DNA of 64,000 nucleotides. Origin: Shewanella olleyana. Its GTDB lineage: Bacteria > Pseudomonadota > Gammaproteobacteria > Enterobacterales > Shewanellaceae. The notes beneath the pieces are model-generated. The model was not told where the DNA came from, ran no database searches, and saw only the letters and a list, made by a program, of their open reading frames with translations. The stretch lies in NCBI RefSeq assembly GCF_023283825.1, contig NZ_JAKILD010000024.1, positions 19,127-83,126 of the forward strand. Direction: 5' to 3'. Both the position numbers and the translations under genes were made by a program. Numbering within the stretch: position 1 is the stretch's first letter; every line of letters begins with the position of its first letter. Below, one piece after another: positions 36,621 through 45,881 of this stretch.

Positions 36621-37997
36621 ATGATTAGCGTATTTGATATGTTCAAAATCGGTATCGGGCCATCGAGCTCCCATACTGTCGGGCCAATGAAAGCGGGAAA
36701 GCTGTTTATGCAGCATTTATCTGACCGAGGCCATTTAGCTCAAACAGATGAATTACGTTCAGAATTATTTGGCTCTCTAGGCCAAACAGGTAAAGGCCAT
36801 GGCACCGGAAAAGCCGTTATTTTAGGCTTGATGGGTGAAGATCCTGATACCGTGGACACTGATGCAATTGACGCTATCCTTGAACAAGTTTCTGCCAATC
36901 AAACCTTAATCATTGCTGATGGCCGTTCAGTTAAATTTACCCGTGATAATGGCATTACTTATCACCGCCGTAAAAGTTTACCCGCTCACGCAAATGCAAT
37001 GACCTTATACGCTTTTAGCCAAGGCGAATGTATTTTTGAACGCACATATTACTCTGTTGGTGGCGGTTTCATTCTTGATGAAGATGAAATCACCCAAACC
37101 AATGCATCCCCTGCCACGCCAATAAAATCAGCCCCTTATGACTTTAATACCGCGAGTGAATTACTCGATGTATGTTGCGATAACGGGTTAAGTATTTCTT
37201 CATTAATGATGGCTAACGAACTGAGCATCGCATCTGAAGAAGACGTCAAACAAGGTTTGTGGAACATTTGGCAAACCATGAAAAACTGTATCGAACGCGG
37301 TTATCAAAAAGAAGGCATGCTTCCAGGCGGCCTTAAATTACGTCGCCGTGCTCCTGCGTTATATCGCCGCTTGCAGGCGGAAGGACGTAACAATATGGAC
37401 CCATTAACGGCGATGGACTGGGTAGACTTATTTGCTCTGTCTGTTAATGAACAAAATGCTGCTGGTGATCGCGTGGTTACTGCCCCGACAAACGGCGCAG
37501 CAGGTATCATTCCAGCGGTTTTATGTTACTACCATACTTTTGTACAAGAAGTGGATATGGACGTGTGTTGCCGTTACTTACTCACTGCCGCTGCTATCGG
37601 TATTTTGTATAAGAAGAATGCTTCTATCTCAGGTGCGGAAGTGGGCTGTCAGGGCGAAGTTGGCGTAGCCTGTTCAATGGCTGCTGCGGCATTAACCGAA
37701 ATCATGGGCGGCACTGTTGAGCATGTTGAAAATGCTGCTGAAATCGGTATGGAGCATAATCTAGGACTTACGTGCGATCCTGTCGGCGGTTTAGTGCAAG
37801 TACCTTGTATTGAGCGTAATGCTATGGGCGCGGTGAAAGCCATTAATGCTTCACGTATGGCACTTCGTGGCGATGGCAACCATAAAGTGAGCTTAGATAA
37901 AGTCATTAAAACCATGATGGACACTGGCAAAGATATGCGCAGTAAATATAAAGAAACGGCTAAAGGTGGTTTAGCCGTGAATATTGTCGAATGTTAG
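36621..37997 (+). CDS. sdaA: L-serine dehydratase (single-chain, iron-sulfur)
   Basis: Converts L-serine to pyruvate and ammonia using a [4Fe-4S] cluster. From ATG 36621 the protein is 458 residues; a TTG three codons earlier is less likely. MISVFDMFKIGIGPSSSHTVGPMKAG is the family N-terminus. The cluster Cys residues are in SGAEVGCQGEVGVACS and TCDPVGGLVQVPC. The chain ends in Cys (VNIVEC). In the Legionella enzyme, also 458 residues, the C-terminal Cys folds into the active site and caps the cluster ('tail-in-mouth'), which supports this start. Monocistronic, with a strong terminator. Confidence 0.96.
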   Translation: MISVFDMFKIGIGPSSSHTVGPMKAGKLFMQHLSDRGHLAQTDELRSELFGSLGQTGKGHGTGKAVILGLMGEDPDTVDTDAIDAILEQVSANQTLIIADGRSVKFTRDNGITYHRRKSLPAHANAMTLYAFSQGECIFERTYYSVGGGFILDEDEITQTNASPATPIKSAPYDFNTASELLDVCCDNGLSISSLMMANELSIASEEDVKQGLWNIWQTMKNCIERGYQKEGMLPGGLKLRRRAPALYRRLQAEGRNNMDPLTAMDWVDLFALSVNEQNAAGDRVVTAPTNGAAGIIPAVLCYYHTFVQEVDMDVCCRYLLTAAAIGILYKKNASISGAEVGCQGEVGVACSMAAAALTEIMGGTVEHVENAAEIGMEHNLGLTCDPVGGLVQVPCIERNAMGAVKAINASRMALRGDGNHKVSLDKVIKTMMDTGKDMRSKYKETAKGGLAVNIVEC

Positions 37998-38015
37998 CTT
38001 TGAATTAACTTTGAT

Positions 38016-38043
38016 AAAAAAGAGGCTATTTAGCCTCTTTTTT
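38016..38043 (+). terminator. Intrinsic terminator after sdaA
   Basis: AAAAAAGAGGCTA, TT, TAGCCTCTTTTTT. It begins about 20 bp after the stop. Confidence 0.9.
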
Positions 38044-38124
38044 GTTTAAAGCGTGAGCCTTTTGATTGTTTTTTAGTTAAAAATACTTTTAGATGAGAAT
38101 GCATTCATCAATAAAGAGCGATCA

Positions 38125-38871
38125 ATGAAAAATATTATCTGCGACATCGATGGCGTTTTACTGCACGACAACAAACTCATTCCGGGAAGTGATAAATTTA
38201 TCCATAGAGTGCTTGAACAAGGTAATCCCCTTGTCATTCTTACCAACTACCCAGTTCAAACAGGAAAAGATCTGCAAAACCGCCTTGGCGCTGCAGGGAT
38301 TAATGTACCTGAAACCTGCTTTTACACCTCTGCAATGGCCACTGCTGATTTCCTTAAACACCAACAAGGCAGTAAGGCTTATGTGATTGGTGAAGGTGCC
38401 CTAACCCATGAACTCTATAACGCTGGCTTTACGATTACTGATATCAATCCTGATTTTGTCATTGTCGGTGAAACTCGCTCATTTAACTGGGACATGATCC
38501 ATAAAGCATCTCGTTTTATTGCAGATGGTGCCCGCTTCATCGCGACAAACCCCGATACCCATGGCCCTGCTTACAGTCCAGCTTGCGGCGCACTTTGCTC
38601 GCCAATAGAGCGTATTACAGGTAAGAAGCCTTTTTATGTGGGCAAACCTAGCTCTTGGATAATCCGCTCAGCGTTAAATCACATTAAAGGTCACTCAGAA
38701 AACACGGTTATTATTGGCGACAATATGCGCACTGATATTCTGGCAGGCTTTCAAGCAGGTTTAGAAACGATATTAGTGACCAGTGGCGTCAGCCAAATGG
38801 CCGATATCGATAAGGAACCTTTCAGACCCAATCATGTATTCAAATGCGCTGGCGATATTGATGTGGTCTAG
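38125..38871 (+). CDS. nagD: HAD-family nucleotide phosphatase NagD
   Basis: A 248-residue HAD phosphatase of the NagD type (UMP/GMP and other nucleoside monophosphates). Motif I is CDIDGVLLHDN with the Asp nucleophile at residue 7, motif II is LTNYP, the cap contains FYTSAMATADFL, VIVGETRSFNWDM and TNPDTHG, and motif IV is IGDNMRTDILAGF. It follows E. coli NagD almost step by step, but it is not next to nagBAC here. Monocistronic by layout. The start is fixed by the MKNIICDIDG N-terminus; the ribosome site (AGAGCGAT) is weak. Confidence 0.94.
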   Translation: MKNIICDIDGVLLHDNKLIPGSDKFIHRVLEQGNPLVILTNYPVQTGKDLQNRLGAAGINVPETCFYTSAMATADFLKHQQGSKAYVIGEGALTHELYNAGFTITDINPDFVIVGETRSFNWDMIHKASRFIADGARFIATNPDTHGPAYSPACGALCSPIERITGKKPFYVGKPSSWIIRSALNHIKGHSENTVIIGDNMRTDILAGFQAGLETILVTSGVSQMADIDKEPFRPNHVFKCAGDIDVV

Positions 38872-39141
38872 CAGGCCAATATACTCAAATACTCTGTTAT
38901 ACAGTCATTATTCAGAGAATTCTGCTACCTCTCCTTTCGGTTAACATTAGGTAACATATTTTCAAGCTTATAACCTTGTTCGTGTTATAAGCTTGATTCA
39001 TTATGCCTGCATGGCTATCTCCAAATTACCCCCGTCGCAAACTCACCGAGGTAGTTCTGACTTAACTATGCTTATAAATAGCTTTATATAAATAACAGCA
39101 TCTATATATAACAGTACCTAAAAATAACAATAGGACGACCT

Positions 39142-40821
39142 ATGAAAAAATTGCTCCCATTCTGCGCCTTAGCTTTGTTAAGCGCATGCAGCCCTCAAAG
39201 TGCTGATGAGCAAACCTCTAATCCTTCTTCTGTTACTGCTGAATCCACTTCAATCAGTCAAGTAACCTTTGATGAAGCTCGTTTTAGAAAAGATATTAAA
39301 ACTTTATCATCAGATGAATTTGAAGGACGTGCTCCCACGACGAAAGGTGAACAGCTCACGCTTGATTACTTGTCTGCAGCCTTTAAAGAAATGGGCTTAA
39401 AAACGACTTACCAAGACAGTTATTTACAGCCAGTCCCTATGGTGAGCTATACCGCCAGCGAATCTCAGCAAATTAGCTTAGCTGGGATCAAGTTAACCAA
39501 CCGCGAAGATATTGTTTTAGGCACTCGCCATGATAAAGGTGGCGTTGATATTAGTAATGCACCGCTGGTTTTCGTCGGTTACGGTGTTAACGCGCCAGAA
39601 TATCAATGGAATGACTACGATGGTCTAGACATGAAAGGCAAAATTGCGGTGATCATGGTTAACGATCCTGGTTTTGCTCACCCAGAATCCGATAAGTTTA
39701 ATGGTAAAGCCATGACTTACTACGGCCGTTGGAGTTATAAATTTGAAGAAGCCAGTAGACAAGGTGCATTAGGCGCCATCATTATTCATGATACCGCTCC
39801 AGCTTCTTACCCTTGGTCAGTTGTAGAGAATAGCTGGACAGGCGCGCAACAAGACCTCGTATTCAGTCAAGCAATTCAAGATAAACGTATCGCAGTTGAA
39901 GGCTGGATGACCTTAGAAACTGCCACGGCTATTTTCAAGAAAGCAGGTTTTGAGCTGCCTAACTTAATGGCCCGAGCTTCAGACATTGCCATTAACCTCG
40001 ACTTAAACCAAACTGCTGATATCGCCTTTACCAGTAAAGCCGAATATGCCGACAGTTATAACGTCGTCGCAACGCTTCCTGGAACAGATGCAGATGTAAA
40101 AGCAGAGCATATTTTGTTCACTGCTCACTGGGATCACCTCGGCATCGATTTAACCAAAGATGGCGATAATATCTATAATGGCGCCCTAGATAATGCCTCT
40201 GGCACAGCCGGTATCCTAGAAATTGCCCGTCAATTCGCTAAACAAGCCGAGCAAGGCAATGGCTTAAAACGCTCGGTAACATTTATTGCGACAACGGGTG
40301 AAGAACAAGGCCTACTTGGTTCTCGTTATTACGCCGCCAATCCTATTTACCCTATTGATAAAACCGTTGCCGTGTTTAATTTAGACAGCACCAATGTTTA
40401 TGGTAAAACACAAGATTACACTATTGTGGGTAAAGGACAGTCGGAATTAGAAGAGTATCTTATTTCTGTCGCGAGTACTCAAAATCGAACCGCGACCCGT
40501 GAGCGTAACCCTGCATCAGGTGGTTTTTTCCGCTCGGATCATTTCAGTTTTGCTAAATTGGGTGTGCCAGCAGTGTTTGCAGGTGGTGGAAGTATTCCAT
40601 TAGATGAAGCAACTGCAAAGTATAAACAAGCAATGCAAATCCAAATGAAAGGTTGTTATCACAGCGTTTGCGATCACTACCGAGAAAGTTGGGACCTATC
40701 TGGTGCCCTGCAAGATCTCGCTGTTTATTATCAAGCCGCTGAAACCTTGGCAAACAGCAATGATTGGCCCGGTTATTATAAGGGCTCAGAATTTAACAGC
40801 CTACGACCAGCCAAAGACTAA
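39142..40821 (+). CDS. M28-family metallopeptidase, lipoprotein
   Basis: An exported zinc aminopeptidase of 559 residues. The signal ends in LLSAC (Cys16), so it is a lipoprotein. A PA-type insert spans about 140-260 (LVFVGYGVNAPEYQWNDYDG, MKGKIAVIMVNDPG). The di-zinc centre is in FTAHWDHLG, NGALDNASGTAG and TTGEEQGLLGS, with NLDS and the late RSDHFSFAKLGVPA segment. The end carries a CYHSVCDHY motif. It probably cleaves peptides in the periplasm or at the outer membrane. AGGACG lies upstream of the ATG. A terminator follows. Confidence 0.93.
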   Translation: MKKLLPFCALALLSACSPQSADEQTSNPSSVTAESTSISQVTFDEARFRKDIKTLSSDEFEGRAPTTKGEQLTLDYLSAAFKEMGLKTTYQDSYLQPVPMVSYTASESQQISLAGIKLTNREDIVLGTRHDKGGVDISNAPLVFVGYGVNAPEYQWNDYDGLDMKGKIAVIMVNDPGFAHPESDKFNGKAMTYYGRWSYKFEEASRQGALGAIIIHDTAPASYPWSVVENSWTGAQQDLVFSQAIQDKRIAVEGWMTLETATAIFKKAGFELPNLMARASDIAINLDLNQTADIAFTSKAEYADSYNVVATLPGTDADVKAEHILFTAHWDHLGIDLTKDGDNIYNGALDNASGTAGILEIARQFAKQAEQGNGLKRSVTFIATTGEEQGLLGSRYYAANPIYPIDKTVAVFNLDSTNVYGKTQDYTIVGKGQSELEEYLISVASTQNRTATRERNPASGGFFRSDHFSFAKLGVPAVFAGGGSIPLDEATAKYKQAMQIQMKGCYHSVCDHYRESWDLSGALQDLAVYYQAAETLANSNDWPGYYKGSEFNSLRPAKD

Positions 40822-41223
40822 ACAGATTTCGTTTTAACGAATTTCATTAGCAACTCCCTTAGAAGAGTCCCTTTGAAGAATGCCTAAGAAAAATCCCTTG
40901 AAAGAAAATCTTTCAAGGGATTTTTGTTTAAATTTACGTCAAATAGGTAGCTATTTTAATCTTTAAAATTTATCTCTTACATATTCAATATTCTCAAATC
41001 GTAATGGCAATTTCAGAGAGTAAAATCAATATTCATCAATAATATCCTTACAAGTTTAATCGATCCTCAAAATGACAGCGTAAAAACAAAAGTTAATCAC
41101 ACAAAAAACCAACTTTTATTAAGAATAATTCAAAATTCAAGCTTGAACCCTGCGTAAAATGCTGTCAAAGTGAATTCCAGATAAAGATTATTAAGTTTAG
41201 TTTTACAGTTTTGGAGCCAGATT
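40822..41223. other. Intergenic region before asnB
   Basis: The first 105 bp hold the M28 terminator. The rest is AT-rich leader/promoter DNA for asnB without a clear promoter pair or regulatory fold. Confidence 0.4.
40889..40925 (+). terminator. Intrinsic terminator after the M28 peptidase
   Basis: TCCCTTGAAAGA, AAA loop, TCTTTCAAGGGA, followed by TTTTT and preceded by AAAAA. Confidence 0.92.
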
Positions 41224-42888
41224 ATGTGTTCAATTTTTTCGATTTTAGATATTCAATCAGACGCAAAAGAATTGCGTCAAGTGGCTTTAGAAATGTCAAA
41301 GCTATTACGTCACCGTGGTCCAGATTGGTCAGGTGTTTATGCCGACGATAAAGCGATTCTTGCTCATGAACGTCTTGCCATTGTCGACGTTGATCACGGC
41401 GCACAACCGCTCATCAGCGAAGATGACAACATCGTACTTGCTGTGAATGGTGAAATTTATAACCATAAGCAACTTAAAGAAGAGTTAGGTGAAAAGTATC
41501 GTTATAAGACGAACTCTGACTGTGAAGTTATTCTAGCCTTATACCAAGAGTACGGCGTAGACTTCTTAGATAAGCTGAACGGTATTTTCGCTTTTGTACT
41601 TTACGACAAAACTAAAGATGCATTTTTAGTGGGTCGCGATCACATGGGAATTATCCCGCTTTATTCTGGCCGCGACAGCTTAGGCAACTATTATATTGCC
41701 TCTGAAATGAAAGCATTAATGCCAGTATGTAAAACCGTAGAGGAATTTAAACCTGGTCATTATCACTACTCTAAAGATGCTGATTTAACCGAGTATTATC
41801 AACGTGATTGGCGTGATTACGACGCTGTAAAAGATAACCCAGCAAGCAAAGAAGACTTACGTGAAGCTTTAGAAGCGGCGGTTAAACGTCAGTTAATGTC
41901 AGATGTACCTTACGGCGTATTATTATCAGGTGGCTTAGATTCATCTGTTATATCAGCCATTACTCAAACATTCGCCAAACGCCGTATTGAAAACGATAGC
42001 GAAACCGATGCTTGGTGGCCACAACTGCATTCATTTGCTGTTGGTTTAGAAGGTGCACCTGATTTAATTGCAGCCAAAAAAGTGGCTGATGACATTGGCA
42101 CGATTCATCACGAAATCCACTTCACCTTCCAAGAAGGTCTTGATGCGATTAAAGAAGTGATTTATCACTTAGAAACCTATGACGTGACAACCATTCGTGC
42201 AGCAACGCCAATGTATTTGATGGCTCGTAAGATTAAAGCCATGGGGATCAAAATGGTGTTATCAGGCGAAGGCGCAGATGAACTATTTGGCGGTTACTTG
42301 TACTTCCATAAAGCGCCTAACGCACAAGCATTCCATGAAGAATTAGTTCGTAAGCTTGATAAACTGCATTTATTTGACTGCTTACGCGCTAACAAAGCCA
42401 TGGCAGCGTGGGGACTTGAAGCTCGTGTACCCTTCTTAGATAAAGAGTTTATGGATGTCGCTATGCGTATCAATCCTGAAGCTAAAATGTCTAAAGATGG
42501 ACGCATTGAGAAAAACATTTTACGTGAAGCATTCGAACATGCATTGCCACATGAAGTCGTTTGGCGTCAAAAAGAGCAGTTCAGTGATGGCGTGGGTTAC
42601 TCTTGGATTGACGGCTTAAAGGATATCGCAGCTGAACAAGTGGATGATTTACAGCTTGCTAACGCTAAATTTAGATTCCCTTACAACACGCCAGAATCTA
42701 AAGAAGCCTATTACTACCGTAGTTTCTTTGAAGAGTTCTTCCCATTAGAATCTGCAGCGCAAACTGTACCAGGCGGTAAAACAGTCGCTTGTTCGACACC
42801 TGAAGCGTTACTTTGGGATGAAAGCTTACAAGGTATCAACGATCCATCTGGACGCGCAGTTAAAAACGTTCATGACTGTGCTTATTAG
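41224..42888 (+). CDS. asnB: Asparagine synthase B (glutamine-hydrolysing)
   Basis: Makes asparagine from aspartate with ATP and glutamine-derived ammonia. The 554-residue protein starts Met-Cys, so after Met removal Cys is the N-terminal nucleophile of the class II glutaminase domain (RHRGPDWSG, LAIVDV, AVNGEIYNH). The synthetase domain has the PP-loop GVLLSGGLDSSV (near 236) and MVLSGEGADELFGGYLYFHKAP. Length equals E. coli AsnB (554). GGAG precedes the ATG. Monocistronic with a strong terminator. Confidence 0.98.
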   Translation: MCSIFSILDIQSDAKELRQVALEMSKLLRHRGPDWSGVYADDKAILAHERLAIVDVDHGAQPLISEDDNIVLAVNGEIYNHKQLKEELGEKYRYKTNSDCEVILALYQEYGVDFLDKLNGIFAFVLYDKTKDAFLVGRDHMGIIPLYSGRDSLGNYYIASEMKALMPVCKTVEEFKPGHYHYSKDADLTEYYQRDWRDYDAVKDNPASKEDLREALEAAVKRQLMSDVPYGVLLSGGLDSSVISAITQTFAKRRIENDSETDAWWPQLHSFAVGLEGAPDLIAAKKVADDIGTIHHEIHFTFQEGLDAIKEVIYHLETYDVTTIRAATPMYLMARKIKAMGIKMVLSGEGADELFGGYLYFHKAPNAQAFHEELVRKLDKLHLFDCLRANKAMAAWGLEARVPFLDKEFMDVAMRINPEAKMSKDGRIEKNILREAFEHALPHEVVWRQKEQFSDGVGYSWIDGLKDIAAEQVDDLQLANAKFRFPYNTPESKEAYYYRSFFEEFFPLESAAQTVPGGKTVACSTPEALLWDESLQGINDPSGRAVKNVHDCAY

Positions 42889-42910
42889 TTGATATAAATA
42901 AGCTATTATT

Positions 42911-42942
42911 AAAAAAGCCATCGACCTGTCGATGGCTTTTTT
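42911..42942 (+). terminator. Intrinsic terminator after asnB
   Basis: AAAAAAGCCATCGA, CCTG loop, TCGATGGCTTTTTT. Confidence 0.92.
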
Positions 42943-43017
42943 ATTATTCTTTTTATGCTATCTTTACAAGGTTAGTTTAACAAGTACTTATAGACTCAAT
43001 ATTTAAAGGATTAAATA

Positions 43018-43245
43018 ATGTCAATTAATGCCGCTTTTATTGGACAATTACTCGTGGTGCTTTGGGTACCATTTACCATTTTAATTACCTGGAGTAGTTA
43101 TAAATTAGGGAGTAAAAAAACATCTTCACCTAAATTAGCCACTGCGATTGGTTTTTTACTCGCATTTTTTCCTCCATTGGCATTAATATATATTGCAGTT
43201 TTGGTCATGATTAAAGATAATTCTCCTTTAGAACCAGCAAGTTGA
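43018..43245 (+). CDS. Small two-helix membrane protein
   Basis: A 75-residue protein with two hydrophobic helices (about 5-27 and 39-64) linked by a basic, Ser/Lys-rich turn (SYKLGSKKTSSPKLA). I do not recognise a family. AAAGGA lies upstream of the ATG, and it sits between asnB and a GNAT gene on the same strand, 49 bp before the latter. Function unknown; coding status is likely from the ribosome site and helix pattern. Confidence 0.65.
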   Translation: MSINAAFIGQLLVVLWVPFTILITWSSYKLGSKKTSSPKLATAIGFLLAFFPPLALIYIAVLVMIKDNSPLEPAS

Positions 43246-43294
43246 TACCTCCAACCATAGAATCACTACTACTGTTAATTTATAAAGGTTTTCC

Positions 43295-43789
43295 ATGTCT
43301 GATGTGACCATTTTTCATTTAGAAATGAATTCAGCTGCTCAATCACAAGCTAAAACTGATGCAAAAGGGTTAACTGTAACAAAAGCTGAGGTGCCACAAT
43401 TTGAATTTAATCGCTTCTTGTATCAGTTTGTAGGCGCAGCTTGGGAATGGACCGATAAATTAGGCTGGAGTGAAGCCCAATGGCAGCAGTATAGCGAAGA
43501 TAGTAAGCTTCACTTATATGTCGCGTATTTTGAAGGCTCTCCAGCGGGTTACTTTGAGCTGCAGCAACAAGATGATGGTAACGTCGAGATAATGTATTTT
43601 GGACTTGGAGTTCGATTTATCGGCAAAGGCATGGGTGGATACTTACTAAGCCAAGCGATTGAAAAAGCATGGTCACTTGATAACACCCAAAGAGTTTGGG
43701 TCCACACTTGCTCTCTTGACCATCCAAGTGCGCTGAAAAATTATCAAGCACGAGGGTTTTCTTTATTCAAAACTGAAATCGAGCAATAG
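43295..43789 (+). CDS. GNAT family N-acetyltransferase
   Basis: A 164-residue GNAT protein. The acetyl-CoA loop is in FGLGVRFIGKGMGGYLLSQAI (near 107-127, GKGMGG), with the late helix DHPSALKNYQARGFSLFK. The N-terminal third contains an aromatic stretch (FLYQFVGAAWEWTDKLGWSEAQWQQY). That pattern is seen in a group of uncharacterised GNATs from marine gammaproteobacteria. Substrate unknown. It follows the small membrane protein and may be co-transcribed. Confidence 0.87.
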   Translation: MSDVTIFHLEMNSAAQSQAKTDAKGLTVTKAEVPQFEFNRFLYQFVGAAWEWTDKLGWSEAQWQQYSEDSKLHLYVAYFEGSPAGYFELQQQDDGNVEIMYFGLGVRFIGKGMGGYLLSQAIEKAWSLDNTQRVWVHTCSLDHPSALKNYQARGFSLFKTEIEQ

Positions 43790-43896
43790 ACACGATTGTC
43801 AGGATAACGTCACCCTTAAGTGAGTGTATGTGTGAGTGTGATGGAATGACTTTAGTCACACTCCTTACTATTAGATTAGATGGATTGTTTTATAAA

Positions 43897-44070
43897 CTAA
43901 GGTGTGCGCGAAGCTAAATCAGCTAAGTGCGCGATTTTCTCTTCTCGGCTCATTTTATGCCAAGCCAATATCTCTTTATGCGTGCGATGACAGCCTAAAC
44001 AGACATCCTGCAAATCGAGGCAGCAATTGGCCACACAAGGTGAACGAGGTTCATTCAGACCAGACTGCAT
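43897..44070 (-). CDS. DUF1289 family zinc-knuckle-like protein
   Basis: A small protein of about 57-61 residues. SPCVANCCLDLQDVCLGCHRTHKEILAWHKMSREEK fits DUF1289 (SPCxxxCxLD...CxGCxRTxxEI). The Cys pattern suggests a small metal-binding fold. The exact start is open: ATG 44082, 44076 or 44070; all lie inside the 3' end of the VOC gene upstream, so the two genes overlap and are probably coupled. DUF1289 proteins have no firm function. Confidence 0.85.
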   Translation of the reverse strand: MQSGLNEPRSPCVANCCLDLQDVCLGCHRTHKEILAWHKMSREEKIAHLADLASRTP

Positions 44071-44401
44071 ACTCATTCCCATTTATATCTGCAAAGTGAA
44101 AACGCTTGCCACCAGGAAAGCTAAATACGGGTTTAAGGATTGCGCCACCAGCGGCCAATACTTTTCGTTCACTTGTTTCAAGGCATTGACTATAAAGTAC
44201 AATCAATGGGCAACCTACCCCTAGAGTAAACCCCTGCTCTGCTTGGTAAAAACCACCATCAATACCAACATCTAAAAAACAACTATATTCAGGGCCATAA
44301 TCTTTAAAATGCCAGCCAAACACTTCGGTAAAAAATGCCTTTGTCTTAACTAAATCTAATGCAGGTATTTCTAAGTAGTTAATTTTATGATGTTTAGACA
44401 T
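44051..44401 (-). CDS. VOC (glyoxalase/bleomycin-resistance-like) family protein
   Basis: A single VOC module of 116 residues, starting MSKHHKINYLEIPALDLVKTKAFF at ATG 44401 (GGGG seven bases upstream). It has the repeated beta-alpha-beta pattern with FYTEVFGW-like FFTEVFGWHFKDYG, and ends with FSFPGGKRFHFADINGNEYAVWSE, which carries the metal-ligand Glu/His positions of the fold. Such proteins dimerise and act as lyases, isomerases or binding proteins; the substrate is unknown. It overlaps the DUF1289 gene by about 20-30 bp. Confidence 0.88.
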   Translation of the reverse strand: MSKHHKINYLEIPALDLVKTKAFFTEVFGWHFKDYGPEYSCFLDVGIDGGFYQAEQGFTLGVGCPLIVLYSQCLETSERKVLAAGGAILKPVFSFPGGKRFHFADINGNEYAVWSE

Positions 44402-44523
44402 AAGTAACCCCATATGTGATTAACAGATCTGTACCGCTACAACCCAAGCGACCTTACTTGAAAATAGAGGAATATAGGTAGGATGTCGAACTAGCAGCGT
44501 AACTAGCGATAATGAAAACCTAA

Positions 44524-44553
44524 TTTATAAGCGATAGATTTATAAGCGATAGA
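44524..44553. repeat. Exact 15-bp tandem duplication
   Basis: TTTATAAGCGATAGA occurs twice in a row in the gap between the VOC and DUF445 genes. No visible function. Confidence 0.85.
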
Positions 44554-44663
44554 TTTGTGGCTGGCTTTAGTCCTTAAACCTGAAACTAGAACTAAAGCCT
44601 AAAGCCACAACGCTAATACTAACTGCACTCTTACTTCACACTCACTTCATAACATTGGGTTAA

Positions 44664-45365
44664 TTAAGATTGAAGTACAGCAGCTAAAGCACCAATTAAG
44701 CCGCCAAATACACCACCCCATACCACTAACCAACCTAGATGCTTGCGGATCATTTCTTGAATTATATCCTTCACCATAACTGGGGTTAATTCATCAAGAC
44801 GTTGATCGACAATATTCGAGACCTTGCCTTGTAAGTCTGCCATTACATTAGGTTGCTCAAGCTCATTGATTAAAATTTGGTTAAACTCTTCGCTTTGAGT
44901 CAACTCTGTCAGTGACTGTTTCATCTTATCAATAAAAGGTTCTTTCAACGGAATAAGCGCTTCTGTTCCGCCAAACATCGACAGCATGCCACCAAAAGAA
45001 GAATTCTCAACGGTCGTCACAAGTGCATCAAACGAAGGCGCTAAATCTACTTTATCAATCACAGGTGTTAAATCGATAGCACTTGCACTGTTTTCAGTCA
45101 GTAAACGATCTATGTTCTCCTGAGTAAAAAACTGCTCCATCATCAGATGTTTAATACCCGCTTTAAACTCTTCAAACCGTGATGGAATAACGCCAGAGCC
45201 ATATAGTCCAGGGACTTTTTCAAATAACATGTGCACAGCCAGCCAGTTTGTTACTGCGCCAGACAAAGCAAATAAACCAATGGTAAACACCATAGTGATA
45301 TCAGCAAAGTAACCAATTAATACTAATGCTGCGGCAATGACATTCGTCACTAAACTCTTGTTCAA
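44664..45365 (-). CDS. DUF445 membrane protein
   Basis: A protein of 233-239 residues with N-terminal helices (VIAAALVLIGYFADITMVF, GLFALSGAVTNWLAVHMLF), a long soluble helical middle (about 80-205) and a C-terminal helix. FALSGAVTNWLAVHMLFEKVPGLYGSGVIPSRFEEFK is the DUF445 pattern. Function unknown. The ATG at 45383 sits directly after the T-tract of a terminator-like hairpin and lacks a ribosome site. TTG 45365 has GAGG eight bases upstream and is my preferred start. Confidence 0.85.
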   Translation of the reverse strand: MNKSLVTNVIAAALVLIGYFADITMVFTIGLFALSGAVTNWLAVHMLFEKVPGLYGSGVIPSRFEEFKAGIKHLMMEQFFTQENIDRLLTENSASAIDLTPVIDKVDLAPSFDALVTTVENSSFGGMLSMFGGTEALIPLKEPFIDKMKQSLTELTQSEEFNQILINELEQPNVMADLQGKVSNIVDQRLDELTPVMVKDIIQEMIRKHLGWLVVWGGVFGGLIGALAAVLQS

Positions 45366-45383
45366 TCTTAAATCCTCGGACAT

Positions 45384-45418
45384 AAAAAAACCTTTGGCAT
45401 TTTATCAACTTCCAAAGG
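45384..45418 (-). terminator. Terminator-like hairpin just before DUF445
   Basis: On the minus strand: CCTTTGG, 14-nt loop, CCAAAGG, then seven T. It follows the GNAT gene at 45450 and abuts the first possible DUF445 start, so it could also act as an attenuator. Confidence 0.65.
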
Positions 45419-45449
45419 CTAGATGCTACTGACTATTTAATAATTTTAA

Positions 45450-45881
45450 CTACAAACCGGAATGGTACAAATACATCCCTTCAGTTTCGGTCATATTCGA
45501 TAAACTTCCTTCGAGTTCGTTATCAAGTACTTTAGTCCGCTTAACTAACATAACTTCGGTTCCTGCAGCTAATACTTTGGCTTTTTCGATTAACTGAGCA
45601 GCAATACCTTCGCCGCGACGAGATGCATCAACAAATACATCATCAAAATACCAAACAGGCTTAAGTAACAACGAAGAATAGGAAGGGTAAAGTTGCACAA
45701 AACCGAGGCATTTTTGTTGCTCCCATGCCATCAAAATCATGGAGTCGTTTTCACCTAGGCGAGTTTTAATGAACTGAAGGCACTTTTTAGGTTCAGATTG
45801 AAACCCCATACTCTGCCTGTAGTCATCAAATAAACTCACTAAAACATCGGTGTCTAATTCTGAGGCTAGGCGGATCTGCAT
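45450..45881 (-). CDS. GNAT family N-acetyltransferase
   Basis: A 143-residue relative of the GNAT at 334-780. Shared features are DDYRQSMGF, LGENDSMI, LGFVQLYPSYSS and DDVFVDASRRGEGIAAQLIEKA (acetyl-CoA loop near 88-98). The last 35 residues (KRTKVLDNELEGSLSNMTETEGMY) align poorly with the other protein: the usual ALYESLGY segment is not recognisable, though the frame stays open. This may be normal divergence. Substrate unknown. A terminator-like hairpin follows. Confidence 0.85.
   Translation of the reverse strand: MQIRLASELDTDVLVSLFDDYRQSMGFQSEPKKCLQFIKTRLGENDSMILMAWEQQKCLGFVQLYPSYSSLLLKPVWYFDDVFVDASRRGEGIAAQLIEKAKVLAAGTEVMLVKRTKVLDNELEGSLSNMTETEGMYLYHSGL

Noticed and set aside
45450..45560. 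Frameshift in the C-terminus of the GNAT gene
   Set aside because: The end aligns poorly with the paralogue at 334-780, but no other frame restores a better sequence, so ordinary divergence is more likely.
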